From contig JAZUNZ010000018.1 in the NCBI GenBank assembly GCA_045604405.1, positions 1 through 64,000 of the forward strand: a DNA stretch of 64,000 nt. The letters run 5' to 3'. Shown here piece after piece: positions 30,327 through 39,652 of this stretch. The position numbers and the translations under genes are program-made. The DNA is from UMGS1649 sp045604405. GTDB taxonomy: Bacteria; Bacillota; Clostridia; TANB77; CAG-465. Position 1 is the stretch's first letter, and each line of letters starts with the position of its first letter. Under the pieces are notes generated by a model. That model worked only from the letters and a program-made list of their open reading frames with translations, did not search any database and had not been told where the DNA came from.

Positions 30327-31595
30327 ATGCTAAAGTTAAAGAAAATGTTAGCAATAATTGTAGTATGTGTATTTTTGTTTAATTTAATTATACCATCTGT
30401 TATATATGCGGCTTTACCGGATTTTGCAATAGTAGAAAGCAATAGTAGCAGCATTGATGCGAATAGCAAAAATTATAAAACGGCAGAATCATCAATTCAA
30501 ACGGCTGTGGCGCCAACTTTTGTTTTTCAGTCGGCATCACAAATACTTATGGAAGCTACAACAGGCGAAATAATATATGCAAATAATGAAAACGAAAGAC
30601 TATTACCTGCATCTGTGACAAAGGTAATGACACTATTGCTTATTATGGAGCAGATAGATAGTGGAAACCTAAAATATACAGATGCAGTTACATGTAGTAG
30701 CACAGCTTCTGGAATGGGAGGATCTCAAATATGGTTTAAAGAAGGGGAAAGCTTAACAATAGATGAAGCCTTAAAATGCATTTGTGTAGTATCTGCAAAT
30801 GACGTAAGTTATGCTATGGCAGAGCTTGTAGGTGGTAGTCACGAAAACTTTGTAGCTATGATGAATACAAAAGCAAAAGAATTAGGTATGGTAAATACTA
30901 ATTTTATGAATGCTCATGGTATAGATGAACAAGGCCATTATACTACTGCAAAAGATATAGCTATAATGTCAAAAGAATTAATTACTAAACATCCGGATGT
31001 TATAAAGTATACAACAATTTGGATGGATAGTATAAGAGGCGGAACATTTGAACTGGCAAACACAAACAAATTGTTAAAAACCTATGAGGGTATGACAGGA
31101 CTTAAAACGGGTTCTACATCTCAAGCTTTGTTTAATTTGTCTGCAACAGCAAATCGTGATGGCTTGTCGCTCATTGCGGTTGTAATGAAGGCGCCGACAA
31201 GTGCTATAAGAAACCAAGAAATTACAACACTTTTAAACTATGGTTTTTCTGCATATTCTAGTGAAAAAATATGTTCTAAAGGTGAGCTGATAGAGAAACT
31301 AAAAATAAGCAAAAATGTAAATTGCGAAGCGGAAATAATTTTAGAAAAAGATGAGTATTTAATTAGTAAAAAGGGTGAAAGTAAGGAATATGATAGGGTT
31401 GTAGAATATAACCAAAATTTAAAAGCACCTATTGCTAAGGGGACTGTTGTAGGTGTGTTAAAATTTGTAGATAAAGCTTCAAATGTTTTGATGCAAACTA
31501 ACCTTATAGTAAATCAAGATGTTGTAAAATCTACGCTTTGGGATTATATGGTATATGTCATGAATACTTATATGATAAAAGGATTAAAAAAATGA
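30327..31595 (+). CDS. D-alanyl-D-alanine carboxypeptidase (DacF/PBP5 type)
   Basis: 422 residues. Trims the terminal D-Ala from peptidoglycan stems. A signal peptide (1-28, ending VIYA) leads to the serine peptidase domain with ASVTK (Ser about 95), SAN (about 155) and KTG (about 260), then a C-terminal beta domain and a hydrophobic amphipathic end, probably a membrane tether. ATG 30327 follows GAGGGGG; an in-frame ATG at 30312 is too close to that site. Sporulating bacteria often carry several such enzymes; the sporulation form DacF or vegetative DacA cannot be told apart here. Confidence 0.9.
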   Translation: MLKLKKMLAIIVVCVFLFNLIIPSVIYAALPDFAIVESNSSSIDANSKNYKTAESSIQTAVAPTFVFQSASQILMEATTGEIIYANNENERLLPASVTKVMTLLLIMEQIDSGNLKYTDAVTCSSTASGMGGSQIWFKEGESLTIDEALKCICVVSANDVSYAMAELVGGSHENFVAMMNTKAKELGMVNTNFMNAHGIDEQGHYTTAKDIAIMSKELITKHPDVIKYTTIWMDSIRGGTFELANTNKLLKTYEGMTGLKTGSTSQALFNLSATANRDGLSLIAVVMKAPTSAIRNQEITTLLNYGFSAYSSEKICSKGELIEKLKISKNVNCEAEIILEKDEYLISKKGESKEYDRVVEYNQNLKAPIAKGTVVGVLKFVDKASNVLMQTNLIVNQDVVKSTLWDYMVYVMNTYMIKGLKK

Positions 31596-31629
31596 CGTAG
31601 AGAATGTTGTTTAATAGCGTAAAATAGCA

Positions 31630-31674
31630 GTAAAGAAGATGCAATATTTCAGGAATATTACATCTTCTTTACAT
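31630..31674 (+). terminator. Terminator after the carboxypeptidase gene
   Basis: GTAAAGAAGATG (31630-31641) pairs with CATCTTCTTTAC (31661-31672), and an inner AATATT pairing extends the stem. Confidence 0.65.
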
Positions 31675-31708
31675 TTGCGTTAATACCATCATAAATCGTT
31701 TATTTTGG

Positions 31709-31737
31709 TTGACTATTCGGTCGGTTTATTATATTAT
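31709..31737 (+). promoter_or_regulatory. Promoter of the Tad-like locus
   Basis: TTGACT (31709-31714), 17 bp, TATTAT (31732-31737). The first gene starts 29 bases later behind TGGAGG. It is the only convincing promoter before 38.4 kb. Confidence 0.65.
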
Positions 31738-31765
31738 TTTCACAGTATTATGGAGGTTTATACAT

Positions 31766-32875
31766 ATGATAGGAATGAATCAAATAAAGAAAAGATTAAT
31801 TAACGGAATTTTAATAGGTCTTGGAGTAGGACTTGTGCTTGTAATAGTTACAATAATAGTATCAAGTAATATTGTTAAAGGATATGAAGAAGGCACAAAC
31901 GAAAACTTTTTACAAAATTACACATCAAATGTTGTAACATTTACAAGAGATGTTGTACAAGGTGAAACAATAACTGCAGACATGCTTACTACTACGAGAA
32001 TACACAACAATACAGTTCCAAGTGGAGCATATACGTCTGCTGGAGCGGTTGTAGGTCAAGTAGCAAAATATAACATAGTAAGAAATGCTACAGCGGTTTC
32101 AAGTATGGTATCAGATAAAGTAATATCTCAAGACATGAGAATTCAAGAAATTAATGCTGTTGTATTACCAACAGATTTAATGGTGAATGATTTCATAGAT
32201 ATACGTTTAATGTATCCAAGTGGTGTTGAATATATAGTGCTTGCTCAAAAACAAGTAACAAAAATATCTGGAACTACAATCTGGATGGACATGTCTGAAG
32301 AAGACACATTAATGTTAAACAGTGCTATAGTAGATTCATATTTAACTGATGGAACAAAATTATATGCAGTAAAATATACAGACCCTACGACACAAATAAA
32401 ATTAGGGGCTTCTGAAGAAGCTATAAATCAAGCAAGAATATATCTTAAGGATGCAATTGCTAAAGAATTAGCAGGTTTTGATAGTATAGATGAAGTTTAC
32501 ACTACAGAACAAAGACAAACTGGAAATGTTGATATATATGGGGAACCAACAACAATAAATGTTGTAACTGCAAGAAATGAAATAATAGACATTATAACAA
32601 GATATGCTATTGAATATAGATATTATGTTGAATCATACAACAAAATAGAAGCAAACTATCAACCAAATGCTCAAGTAATGGCATATATGAGAGAAAACGA
32701 ATACGTAGTTAAACAAGCTAAGGAAAAGTTAAGTGAAACAGCTAGACAAAATATTGAAAGAAGTATAGCCCTATTTGAAAATTCAAATTCAGAAGGATAC
32801 GCTAATGTAGTATCAGGAATAAACACTTCAGTTAGCGCACAACAAGCTTTAAGAAATCAAGCATTAGGACAATAA
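31766..32875 (+). CDS. CpaB/RcpC-like pilus assembly protein (SAF domain)
   Basis: 369 residues. One N-terminal membrane helix (about 12-35) and then an extracellular part. Residues about 55-112 look like a SAF domain (FTRDVVQGETITADMLTTTRI, GQVAKYNIVRN), followed by a region like the RcpC/CpaB conserved domain (MVNDFIDIRLMYPSGVEYIVLAQKQV). In Tad systems CpaB helps assemble or stabilise the envelope-spanning part. The last 100 residues are helical and not part of the usual family. It begins the locus; the start is set by TGGAGG nine bases before ATG 31766. Confidence 0.78.
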   Translation: MIGMNQIKKRLINGILIGLGVGLVLVIVTIIVSSNIVKGYEEGTNENFLQNYTSNVVTFTRDVVQGETITADMLTTTRIHNNTVPSGAYTSAGAVVGQVAKYNIVRNATAVSSMVSDKVISQDMRIQEINAVVLPTDLMVNDFIDIRLMYPSGVEYIVLAQKQVTKISGTTIWMDMSEEDTLMLNSAIVDSYLTDGTKLYAVKYTDPTTQIKLGASEEAINQARIYLKDAIAKELAGFDSIDEVYTTEQRQTGNVDIYGEPTTINVVTARNEIIDIITRYAIEYRYYVESYNKIEANYQPNAQVMAYMRENEYVVKQAKEKLSETARQNIERSIALFENSNSEGYANVVSGINTSVSAQQALRNQALGQ

Positions 32876-32889
32876 TTTAGGAGGAACAA

Positions 32890-33615
32890 ATGCAAAAAGT
32901 AATAGGTTTGGTAGGATATGTAAATAAAACAGAATATATTATTAATTTAGCTAAGGTTTTATCTATAACAGGAAAATCTGTACTAGTTATTGATGGTACG
33001 GTTGAAGAACGTTTAAGATATTCTATACCAGCCTTTAATAATTCTGAAAAAGAATATTTAGTACATTTTGATGGTGTAGATTATGCTTTGGGCTTTAGAA
33101 GCATCGAAAGCATAAAAGAATATATATGTAAGAAAACATCTAATGCGGATAGCTATGACATTATATTAATAGACATAGATAATGTTGGGGCGTATGAAGA
33201 TTTTAGACAAGAAAACTTTTCAAAAACGTTTTTCTTCATAGAATATTTAAATATTTCTATAGCAAAAAATGAAGAACTATTAAAAGTGATAACAAGTTAT
33301 GAGGCGGTAGATAGGAAGCCGGTACTTACAAGAGTAATATTTAAACAATATGTTACAAGAGCTAGCGAAAGGTATTTTGAAAATAAGATACTAGAATATC
33401 CAGTTGAATGGAATGAAGCTTCATATGAGCTTCCATATATGGATCAAGATAGGATTGCAGATATAGAATTTGAACAAAGTGGCTATATAGACATGAATAG
33501 ACATACAAAACAATATACTATGCTTGTAACAGATATGGCATCAGATATTATTGGAGACGTTCAAGCGGGCGAAATAAGAAAAATGGTAAAAATGTATACA
33601 AGGGGGAGAATGTAA
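32890..33615 (+). CDS. TadZ/CpaE-like MinD-family protein, degenerate
   Basis: 241 residues. The strand-loop VIGLVGYVNKTEYIINLAKVL sits where MinD/ParA proteins carry the deviant Walker A, but the GKGGxGKT pattern is gone (GYVNKT). A second strand SVLVIDGT and YDIILIDID fit the fold's next motifs. In Tad systems TadZ sets the polar site of the machine. The missing P-loop suggests a scaffold rather than an active ATPase. AGGAGG precedes ATG 32890; the stop overlaps the start of the next gene. Confidence 0.6.
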   Translation: MQKVIGLVGYVNKTEYIINLAKVLSITGKSVLVIDGTVEERLRYSIPAFNNSEKEYLVHFDGVDYALGFRSIESIKEYICKKTSNADSYDIILIDIDNVGAYEDFRQENFSKTFFFIEYLNISIAKNEELLKVITSYEAVDRKPVLTRVIFKQYVTRASERYFENKILEYPVEWNEASYELPYMDQDRIADIEFEQSGYIDMNRHTKQYTMLVTDMASDIIGDVQAGEIRKMVKMYTRGRM

Positions 33616-34421
33616 TGCCAAAGATAGTTTTTTGGAGTCCTGTAGCGACATCAATAGGACAAACACATGCTAGTATTGCAGTTAGTACTTTAATGGCAAT
33701 TGAAGAAGATTTTTCTAACATTCTTTTACATGGACATTGGCAAGCGAAGAAAATTGAAAGTTCATTTACAGATTATAACTCTTTAAAGGCGCAGAATGTT
33801 TTCAATAGCTCAAGTATAGGAATTACAGCACTGGCTAGACTGGTTGAAAGCAATAAACTTACTCCAGAAAGCATTAGAAATTATGCAAAACCAGTTTTAA
33901 AACAAAGATTAGATGTAATGTACGGAACTAACGTATCTAGTAGAGAACAATTTAGTCAATTAACTAATAGTCTAGATACAGTTATTAAAAAATCTGCAGA
34001 AACATATGACTTAGTGTGGGTAGATCTTCCTAAGGGCATTGAAAAAACATATATAACAGACGCATTAGAAAATGCAGACTATATAATTTGCACTATAAAT
34101 CAAGAAGAAGTATTTTTAGAAGAAGCAATTCAAAAGTACTTGGAAAACGATATTATAAAGAACAAGCCAAAGATGCTTTTGATGTGTAATTACGAATCTA
34201 AATCAAAATATAACATACAAAACATACGTAGAAAGTATGGAATAAAAGAAACAATACATTGTATACCACATAATTTTGTGTTTACAGATGCATGTAACGA
34301 CGGTTCTGTAGTAGACTTTTTCTACAAAAACTTAGGTGCAGATAAAAATGACTATAATGGTTATTTTATTCATGAGATAAGGAATATAACTAAAACAGTT
34401 TTAGATCATGTAAAAATATAA
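33615..34421 (+). CDS. Second TadZ-like MinD-family protein, degenerate
   Basis: 268 residues. The beginning KIVFWSPVATSIGQTHASIAVS has the loop position of a P-loop but without the Lys pair; DLVWVDLPKGIEK and NADYIICTINQEE match later MinD-fold strands. A helix near 60-110 differs from the first protein. Two such proteins in tandem may form a heterodimer. The start overlaps the previous stop (TAATG), so translation is coupled. Confidence 0.6.
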   Translation: MPKIVFWSPVATSIGQTHASIAVSTLMAIEEDFSNILLHGHWQAKKIESSFTDYNSLKAQNVFNSSSIGITALARLVESNKLTPESIRNYAKPVLKQRLDVMYGTNVSSREQFSQLTNSLDTVIKKSAETYDLVWVDLPKGIEKTYITDALENADYIICTINQEEVFLEEAIQKYLENDIIKNKPKMLLMCNYESKSKYNIQNIRRKYGIKETIHCIPHNFVFTDACNDGSVVDFFYKNLGADKNDYNGYFIHEIRNITKTVLDHVKI

Positions 34422-34439
34422 GATAAGGAGGAAAGGGCT

Positions 34440-36332
34440 TTGTCACTATCATTTATATTAAATATAATATTAATTTTGGTTGTATTAGCACTTGTTGTAG
34501 CAGGAATATATTATGCGGCCACAAGTAGAAAAGAAGCAGATTCGGTTGATGAAGTTGAACGTGAAAGACAAAGATATAGTATAAAAGGAATGACGGAATT
34601 CATAAAACATGAGTTTGATGAAATAACCAGAATGAATTTGTATGATCTTGCTCTTTCTGAAGATGAGTTCGAAAGAAGAAAGAATACAAAATATGAATTA
34701 AAGAAAGCGTTAAAAGGAGCAGGATATGCTTCTGCAAACGACAAGAAGTATGTAAAAACATTGATGTTTGACCTTTTAAGGAACCAATATAAAGTAACAG
34801 ATAGAAACTTAAACTATGCGATTCCTTTTGACAGCAAGGAAAAACTAACAAGTCAAGATAAGTTTGATATACTACTTCACATATATAAGAAGAAATATAA
34901 ATCTAATGCACTAAATCAAATAATTACAAAATACAGATTAGATGAACCTAAATTTCAATTTGATTCAGCCGTACCTTCTTATGTTATAACACCAGAAGAA
35001 ATAGACAACATATTTGAACAAGAAGTTTCAGGAACGATTATAGATTTTGATGATAAATTAGAAATAGTAGTTCAAAGAATATATCAAGGATACAAAGGAT
35101 TTAGCGTAATTGATGATATCCGTGACCAAAACATAGATGGAGTATCTGGTGGAGTATCTGGTATACCACCAAGCTTCTTAGATCAAGTTGGCGATATGGA
35201 AGATTATCTTGATCAAACAGGAAAACTTAATATACCAATGTCGTATGATTCAGTATGGATTTTCTATAAAGGTAAGTCAATGTATCTATCCTTCCTATCA
35301 TTTGGAAGCGAAGCAGAATTAAGAAGAGTTTGTCAAAACATATATAAATACAACAATCCAGGTCAGTTATCTGAGTCAGTTGGTTTCAAAATCAACGAGA
35401 TGAAGGATGGTTCCAGAATAGTTGTATTAAGACCAAACTTTTCAGAATCTTGGGCATTCTTCGTAAGAAAGTTTGCTCCGCCAGTATTAATAAATGCTGA
35501 GCAATTGTTAGTACATAAAAATAAAGAGCCAGTAATAGAGCTTTTAAAATATTTAATTAGAGGAGCTCGTGTTACAGCAATAACAGGTGAGCAAGGTTGT
35601 GGTAAAACTACACTTCTTATGGCTATAATGAAATACCTTTACCCAACAATCACAATGCGTGTTCAAGAAACAGCATTCGAGCTACACCTAAGAAAAATAT
35701 ATCCTAGAAACAATATCTTGTCTTTAAGAGAGACAGATACAATCACTGGACAAATGGGACTAGATGTTCAGAAAAAAACAGATGGTGGTGTTAATATGCT
35801 AGGAGAGGTTGCAACAGACCCAGTTGCTGCATGGATGATCCAAATGGCACAGGTTGCATCTAAGTTTACATTATTTACACACCATGCAAAAACTTTCCCA
35901 AACCTTATAACTGCACTAAGAAACTCACTTTTAAAAATTGGTATGTTCAACAACGAAGATGTTGCAGAAGTACAGGTTGTAAATGTAATTAACTTTGACA
36001 TTCACCTAAAAAGAGGTGTTGACGGAACAAGATATATAGAAAGAATAACTGAATGTATTCCAAAAGAGAAAGAATTTAAATATCACGAGGGATACAAAAC
36101 AGCTAAAAACATGGAAGGAAAATGGGAAGCTTTCATGGATAATGCGACAGAATACTTTAAGCATATGACACAAACTTCAAACTACGACTATCACAATATA
36201 GTTGAGTTTAAAGATGGGGAATATGTATTCGTACATCAACTTTCAGAAGCAAATGTTGAGGCTATGAGAGAAAATATGTCTGATGAGGACATTAAAGCTT
36301 TTGATAAATTCTTAGATACTGCGTGGGGGTGA
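34440..36332 (+). CDS. TadA/CpaF-like secretion ATPase with membrane anchor
   Basis: 630 residues. The motor of type II/IV secretion and pilus machines. The C-terminal half has Walker A GEQGCGKTTLL (about 382-392), a Walker B-like NMLGEVATD (about 451) and the His box TLFTHHAKT (about 477). Unlike most CpaF proteins, it begins with a hydrophobic helix (about 2-26), so it may be membrane-bound. Residues 40-330 hold a long N-terminal region with charged helices. It starts with TTG at 34440, with AAGGAGG eight bases upstream, and no better codon is near. Confidence 0.85.
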   Translation: MSLSFILNIILILVVLALVVAGIYYAATSRKEADSVDEVERERQRYSIKGMTEFIKHEFDEITRMNLYDLALSEDEFERRKNTKYELKKALKGAGYASANDKKYVKTLMFDLLRNQYKVTDRNLNYAIPFDSKEKLTSQDKFDILLHIYKKKYKSNALNQIITKYRLDEPKFQFDSAVPSYVITPEEIDNIFEQEVSGTIIDFDDKLEIVVQRIYQGYKGFSVIDDIRDQNIDGVSGGVSGIPPSFLDQVGDMEDYLDQTGKLNIPMSYDSVWIFYKGKSMYLSFLSFGSEAELRRVCQNIYKYNNPGQLSESVGFKINEMKDGSRIVVLRPNFSESWAFFVRKFAPPVLINAEQLLVHKNKEPVIELLKYLIRGARVTAITGEQGCGKTTLLMAIMKYLYPTITMRVQETAFELHLRKIYPRNNILSLRETDTITGQMGLDVQKKTDGGVNMLGEVATDPVAAWMIQMAQVASKFTLFTHHAKTFPNLITALRNSLLKIGMFNNEDVAEVQVVNVINFDIHLKRGVDGTRYIERITECIPKEKEFKYHEGYKTAKNMEGKWEAFMDNATEYFKHMTQTSNYDYHNIVEFKDGEYVFVHQLSEANVEAMRENMSDEDIKAFDKFLDTAWG

Positions 36333-36339
36333 GTAGATA

Positions 36340-38415
36340 GTGGCAGTAGGTAACAACATATGGTATATTATAGGTGGCATGGTATCAGTTGCGACATTAG
36401 GATTACTTGCTGTTATAATATACTACCAGGCAACCAAGAAGAAATATTCAGCCAACAAAAAGTTGTATCAAAAAGATCAAATAGTAGTAAAAAATAAAAC
36501 TAGTGTAAGAGATATTTTTGATAGAATATTTCAAATAGCATATTTGGTGTTAATAAAAATACCAATAGTAAAGCACTATACTAAGAAGACAAGACTTAAA
36601 CTTGAAATGGTTAACGACTATACTGAGTATGAGATTAGAAAGAAAACAGGCTCTATAATGTTAGGCTCACTTCTATTTATATTTGCTGCATTATTTGTTT
36701 TCTTAAATGTAGTTTCAGACTTATATATGGCAGCAGTAGTAACGCTTATGGTATTTATCATAAACGATGTAATGGTAAATTCAAGAGTTAATAAAGTTGC
36801 AGATAAAATATTAAGACAATTACCAGAAGTATTTACTGAAATTAGACACTCATTTCACGAACATGGGATGATAGAAGAAGCATTTAACGATGCTATAGAT
36901 GAACTTGAAGATAAAGAAATAATGCCTCAAATAAGAAAAATTAAAGAGGCGATAATGTCAGATAATCCAGAAGTTCAACTGGAAAAATATTATGATACAG
37001 CTCCTAATAAATTTTTAAAACTATTTGCTGGTGTTTCTTATCTTACAATGGAGCTTGGAGATAGAAAAGTAGAGGGAGTATCGGTTTATCTTAAAAACTT
37101 AAATAACATATTAAATGACGTTTATCTAGAAATACTAAAAAAAGATAAAATAAACTATATGTTTAGAAGCTTAACAGGAATAGCAATTGCACCAATATTC
37201 TTTATACAAATAGTAGAAAATTGGGCGGTATCTAATTTCCCAGCGCTTATAAACTTCTATTCAAGTAGTTTCGGGTTTATAGTACAGGCTATTCTTATGG
37301 TTTCGATATTTGTAGCCTACTTCTTATTAAAAGTTATAAAAGAAGACTCAAACGAAATTAAATTCGATAGAATAGCAACAGTAAAATGGCAGGACAAGGC
37401 ATATAAATTGCCTCTAGTAAAATTTATAATAAATGGATTTATGCCAGCAGAGCATACAAAAAAATATCTGAAATTGTCAGATAGAATAAAATCTACAAAC
37501 TCGTTCTTAACAATGCAGTGGTTTTACATTAATAAGTTTATGTATGCAGTGGTTGCATTTGTGGCGATGTTTATATTATTAATAAATATACATGTAATAG
37601 ACTTAAACAGTATATACAATGATATAAGCGAGGAGTTTATAGGCCTTGGAACATTGTCACCTGAGGATCAACACGCTGCAGAACTTATGAATAAACAGGA
37701 TAAAGAGGTTGTAGACAAATTAAAAGATGAAAAAAATATTTCCAGAGAAGATATAAAATATGAATTACAAAAGGTTACCGGAGGACAAGTTGACGACACA
37801 GATATTGATAGAGTATTAGAAAAAATCGAGGGGGTTAAGAACAATTTCCTAAAATTCTGGGAAGTAATTATAGCGCTTATAATAGCATGGATAGCATACT
37901 TTATACCAAATATTACGCTATTTATGAAAAATAAAATACGAGCTTTAGAAAAAGAAGATGAAGTAATGCAATTCCAATCTATTATACTTATGCTAATGTA
38001 TATAGAGCGTGTAGATGTACAAACAATATTAGAGTGGCTAGAAAGATATGCATATGCATTTAAAGAGCCAATATCTACAGCGCTAAACAATTATGAGGCA
38101 GGAGCAATTGAGGCTCTAGAAGACTTAAAAGATACGGTTCCTCAAAAAGACTTCAAACGTATAATCGAAGCATTGATTTCAGCAGTTGAAAGAATACCAA
38201 TAAAAGATGCTTTCGATGAGCTAGAAACGGAAAGAAGTTTCCAATATGAGAGAAGAAAAGACACAAATGAAAGAATTATACAAAAGAAAACATCCATGGG
38301 TAAAGCCATAGGATTTGCTCCTTTGATAATACTTGTAGCAGGATATTTTGTTGGACCGTTATTACTTGTAAGCATATTGCAGCTTATGCAATACTTCAAT
38401 CAAATGTCTTTCTAA
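36340..38415 (+). CDS. Inner-membrane platform protein, TadB-TadC fusion type
   Basis: 691 residues, about twice the size of TadB or TadC. Hydrophobic segments lie at about 7-29, 104-147, 273-335, 394-420, 503-530 and 652-688. Two cytoplasmic regions resemble the T2SSF four-helix domain: about 150-265 (RQLPEVFTEIRHSFHEHG) and about 545-650 (MQFQSIILMLMYIERVDVQTILEWLERY). Between them is a soluble loop at about 430-500. I read this as both platform subunits joined in one chain. GTG 36340 follows GGGGGTGA. Confidence 0.72.
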   Translation: MAVGNNIWYIIGGMVSVATLGLLAVIIYYQATKKKYSANKKLYQKDQIVVKNKTSVRDIFDRIFQIAYLVLIKIPIVKHYTKKTRLKLEMVNDYTEYEIRKKTGSIMLGSLLFIFAALFVFLNVVSDLYMAAVVTLMVFIINDVMVNSRVNKVADKILRQLPEVFTEIRHSFHEHGMIEEAFNDAIDELEDKEIMPQIRKIKEAIMSDNPEVQLEKYYDTAPNKFLKLFAGVSYLTMELGDRKVEGVSVYLKNLNNILNDVYLEILKKDKINYMFRSLTGIAIAPIFFIQIVENWAVSNFPALINFYSSSFGFIVQAILMVSIFVAYFLLKVIKEDSNEIKFDRIATVKWQDKAYKLPLVKFIINGFMPAEHTKKYLKLSDRIKSTNSFLTMQWFYINKFMYAVVAFVAMFILLINIHVIDLNSIYNDISEEFIGLGTLSPEDQHAAELMNKQDKEVVDKLKDEKNISREDIKYELQKVTGGQVDDTDIDRVLEKIEGVKNNFLKFWEVIIALIIAWIAYFIPNITLFMKNKIRALEKEDEVMQFQSIILMLMYIERVDVQTILEWLERYAYAFKEPISTALNNYEAGAIEALEDLKDTVPQKDFKRIIEALISAVERIPIKDAFDELETERSFQYERRKDTNERIIQKKTSMGKAIGFAPLIILVAGYFVGPLLLVSILQLMQYFNQMSF

Positions 38416-38419
38416 ACAG

Positions 38420-38519
38420 GTTGAAACGCCAAATGAGCGTTTAACATATAAAGGTTATATCACTTAGAAAGTGAGTAACAATATATTATAATATATTATC
38501 TATAAAGGAGGTTAAAAAT
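38420..38519 (+). promoter_or_regulatory. Leader before the major pilin candidate
   Basis: 104 bp with a hairpin (AAACGC ... GCGTTT, about 38424-38442), a second one (CACTT ... AGTG), TATAAT (38487-38492) with a poor -35, and an excellent AAAGGAGGT site eight bases from the ATG. It suggests separate, high expression of the next gene, by a promoter or RNA processing. Confidence 0.45.
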
Positions 38520-39038
38520 ATGGATAATGCACAAAAAGCGATTATGATTGGTGTAGGACTTTTCATTACAATCATAATAATATCAGCAGTACTATTAATA
38601 ACAAATATAGGTACAGATTTAATTAACAATTCTAGAGATCAACTTTCTAGTATATCTAAAGCTTTACAAAGCCAAGTAACATCAGCTTATGACGGCAAAA
38701 TAATGAATGGTTCAGAAGTGATTTCTGCTTGTACGCTTTATGAAAATTCTGAAATGTCAATAATTGTTTATGTTGACGCTAATAACGTAGCTTATACTGG
38801 AAAATATATGTTAACAGTGAATGATATAGATAACATTTCAACCGACGGTCCCGTTCCAGGTGGAGTTCTGTATGATGGAGACCTAAACGCACATACAGAT
38901 AAAGTGACATTAACTGAATTGCAACAAACAGCAGCTGCTGGCGGATATGGTGTTAATGCAACAAATTCATACTATACATCTGTTATAAAAGATTCAGTAA
39001 CTGGCACAGTTATAGGAATAATTTTTGTACAAGCTTAA
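38520..39038 (+). CDS. Major pilin-like subunit (candidate)
   Basis: 172 residues. Five polar residues (MDNAQ) come before a hydrophobic helix (about 8-30), with no basic leader and no Gly/Ala-x-Phe-type prepilin cleavage site. The rest is Ser/Thr/Asp-rich, probably a small beta domain. The strong ribosome site, a dedicated leader and a terminator after it are the marks of a highly expressed major subunit, though the family is not one I recognise. Related N-termini recur in six more genes downstream. Confidence 0.6.
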   Translation: MDNAQKAIMIGVGLFITIIIISAVLLITNIGTDLINNSRDQLSSISKALQSQVTSAYDGKIMNGSEVISACTLYENSEMSIIVYVDANNVAYTGKYMLTVNDIDNISTDGPVPGGVLYDGDLNAHTDKVTLTELQQTAAAGGYGVNATNSYYTSVIKDSVTGTVIGIIFVQA

Positions 39039-39053
39039 AAAGTCTATAAGTAT

Positions 39054-39087
39054 AAAAGGCATATAATTATGTTGTATGCCTTTTTAA
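39054..39087 (+). terminator. Internal terminator after the pilin-like gene
   Basis: AAAAGGCATAT and its complement ATGCCTTTT-type arm (39054-39063 with 39075-39084) followed by T. Partial readthrough would feed the downstream genes at lower level. Confidence 0.75.
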
Positions 39088-39176
39088 CTCTATTTTAAAG
39101 TATGTTGAAATTTAATAAATATAAGAAGATTTAGACAGTCTTTTTATACTTGTTAATTTAAAGAAGGGAGAATGCT

Positions 39177-39641
39177 ATGGAAGACTTTAGTGTAAGAGCA
39201 ATAGTTATAGGCGTGTCATTGTTTGTTACAATGATGACGCTATCTGCCATTATAATATATTTTAATACTGCTAAAGGAATTGCAGATGAGGTAAATAAAA
39301 GAACAGATATAGCGTCTTCTTTTGATAACATAGTAAACAGTGAGGATTTTTCGGATGAGCTATCTGGAGTAGAAGTAAGGTCATTAATAAATAAATATGC
39401 AGGTGTAGCTAATGTAAAAATAAATATAATACTAGTAAATGGAACAAAAACAACAAGACATGACAATATAAATAATAAAGATATTAGTGAAGAAGGGTGG
39501 CTTATACAAACTAACAACTATACAAGTATTATAAGTGAAGAAAAACTAAATATAATAAATCCGGTGTCAAATTATGCTGTGAATAAAGTGGAAAAACTAA
39601 ACGAAAAAACACTTGAAATTAGACTAAATGTGAAAGATTAG
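39177..39641 (+). CDS. Small pilin-like subunit 1
   Basis: 154 residues. Starts MEDFSVR, then a hydrophobic helix (about 8-30). The exported part is small, with Asn-rich turns and no cysteines. AAGGGAG lies upstream. Directly followed by the 575-residue subunit; this small-large order is repeated in the next block. Confidence 0.55.
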   Translation: MEDFSVRAIVIGVSLFVTMMTLSAIIIYFNTAKGIADEVNKRTDIASSFDNIVNSEDFSDELSGVEVRSLINKYAGVANVKINIILVNGTKTTRHDNINNKDISEEGWLIQTNNYTSIISEEKLNIINPVSNYAVNKVEKLNEKTLEIRLNVKD

Positions 39642-39652
39642 GGTGAAAATTA

